A DNA stretch of 5,619 nt from Planctomycetaceae bacterium (lineage in GTDB: Bacteria > Planctomycetota > Planctomycetia > Pirellulales > Thermoguttaceae), in NCBI GenBank assembly GCA_031274045.1, contig JAISQS010000355.1, positions 1 to 5,619 of the forward strand, given 5' to 3'. The notes beneath the pieces are model-generated. The model saw nothing but the letters and a program-made list of their open reading frames with translations, did no database searches and was not told the DNA's origin. Below, piece after piece: positions 5,584 to 5,619 of the stretch. Both the position numbers and the translations under genes were made by a program. The stretch's first letter is position 1. Every line of letters starts with the position of its first letter.

Positions 5584-5619
5584 TCCGACCCTGAAAGGGT
5601 CAAATATCATAGCGTAGGG
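5570..5619. repeat. Two tight hairpins, likely edge of a larger dispersed repeat
   Basis: AAACC-TCT-GGTTT (5570-5582) and GACCCT-GAA-AGGGTC (5587-5601) are perfect stems with 3-nt loops, four bases apart. The sequence then runs to the window end as catagcgtaggg, which could be the first arm of a third hairpin cut by the edge. Closely spaced short palindromes of this kind are characteristic of dispersed intergenic repeat families, but only one copy is visible here. Confidence 0.45.

Overview
The window is a gene-poor piece of bacterial chromosome. It holds two full-length, confidently recognisable genes: a solitary Hsp70/DnaK-type chaperone on the + strand (1815-3638) and an ATP-grasp carboxylate-amine ligase on the - strand (4258-5520). 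A smaller + strand gene (301-744) encodes an unrecognised protein with one C-terminal membrane anchor. Large, AT-rich, repeat-bearing intergenic stretches separate them. The two main genes have no good Shine-Dalgarno site, whereas the small reading frame at 918 has a perfect one. I see no phylum-diagnostic marker. The low coding density, lone Hsp70 paralogue, absent Shine-Dalgarno sites and abundant small dispersed-looking repeats would fit Planctomycetota or another PVC/Bacteroidota-type genome, but that is only a lean.

Layout, left to right. Positions 16-119 form an imperfect foldback with two inner hairpins. Positions 301-744 encode the tail-anchored hypothetical protein. Positions 745-1814 look empty but contain a compact candidate transcription unit: an extended -10 promoter at 813-821, GGAGGA at 905-910, a short basic reading frame at 918-1082 broken by one in-frame TAA, and a long hairpin followed by T6 at 1187-1253. 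After that come fragments of apparently decayed coding sequence (1381-1658). The leader of the Hsp70 gene follows, with three TTTGACA copies, a 12-bp direct repeat and an 8-bp inverted repeat (1696-1803).

The Hsp70 and ATP-grasp genes converge on 3639-4257. This gap holds a probable terminator for hsp70 (3651-3694) and a 235-bp near-palindromic element built from degenerate 9-bp units (3688-3922). It also holds a GC-richer island rich in small hairpins (3935-4130). The ATP-grasp gene has a perfect TATAAT on the - strand at 5560-5555, with its -35 area inside one of two neighbouring 3-nt-loop hairpins (5570-5601).

There is no evident pathway linking the genes: no dnaJ, grpE or polysaccharide genes are visible. 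The most unusual global property is compositional. The + strand alternates between G/T-rich and A/C-rich blocks of roughly 100-200 bp, even inside the conserved Hsp70 and ATP-grasp reading frames, so synonymous codon choice flips block by block. No complete new defence or mobile system is visible. The best candidates for undescribed biology are the 9-bp-unit palindrome, the composition blocks and the hidden small transcription unit.
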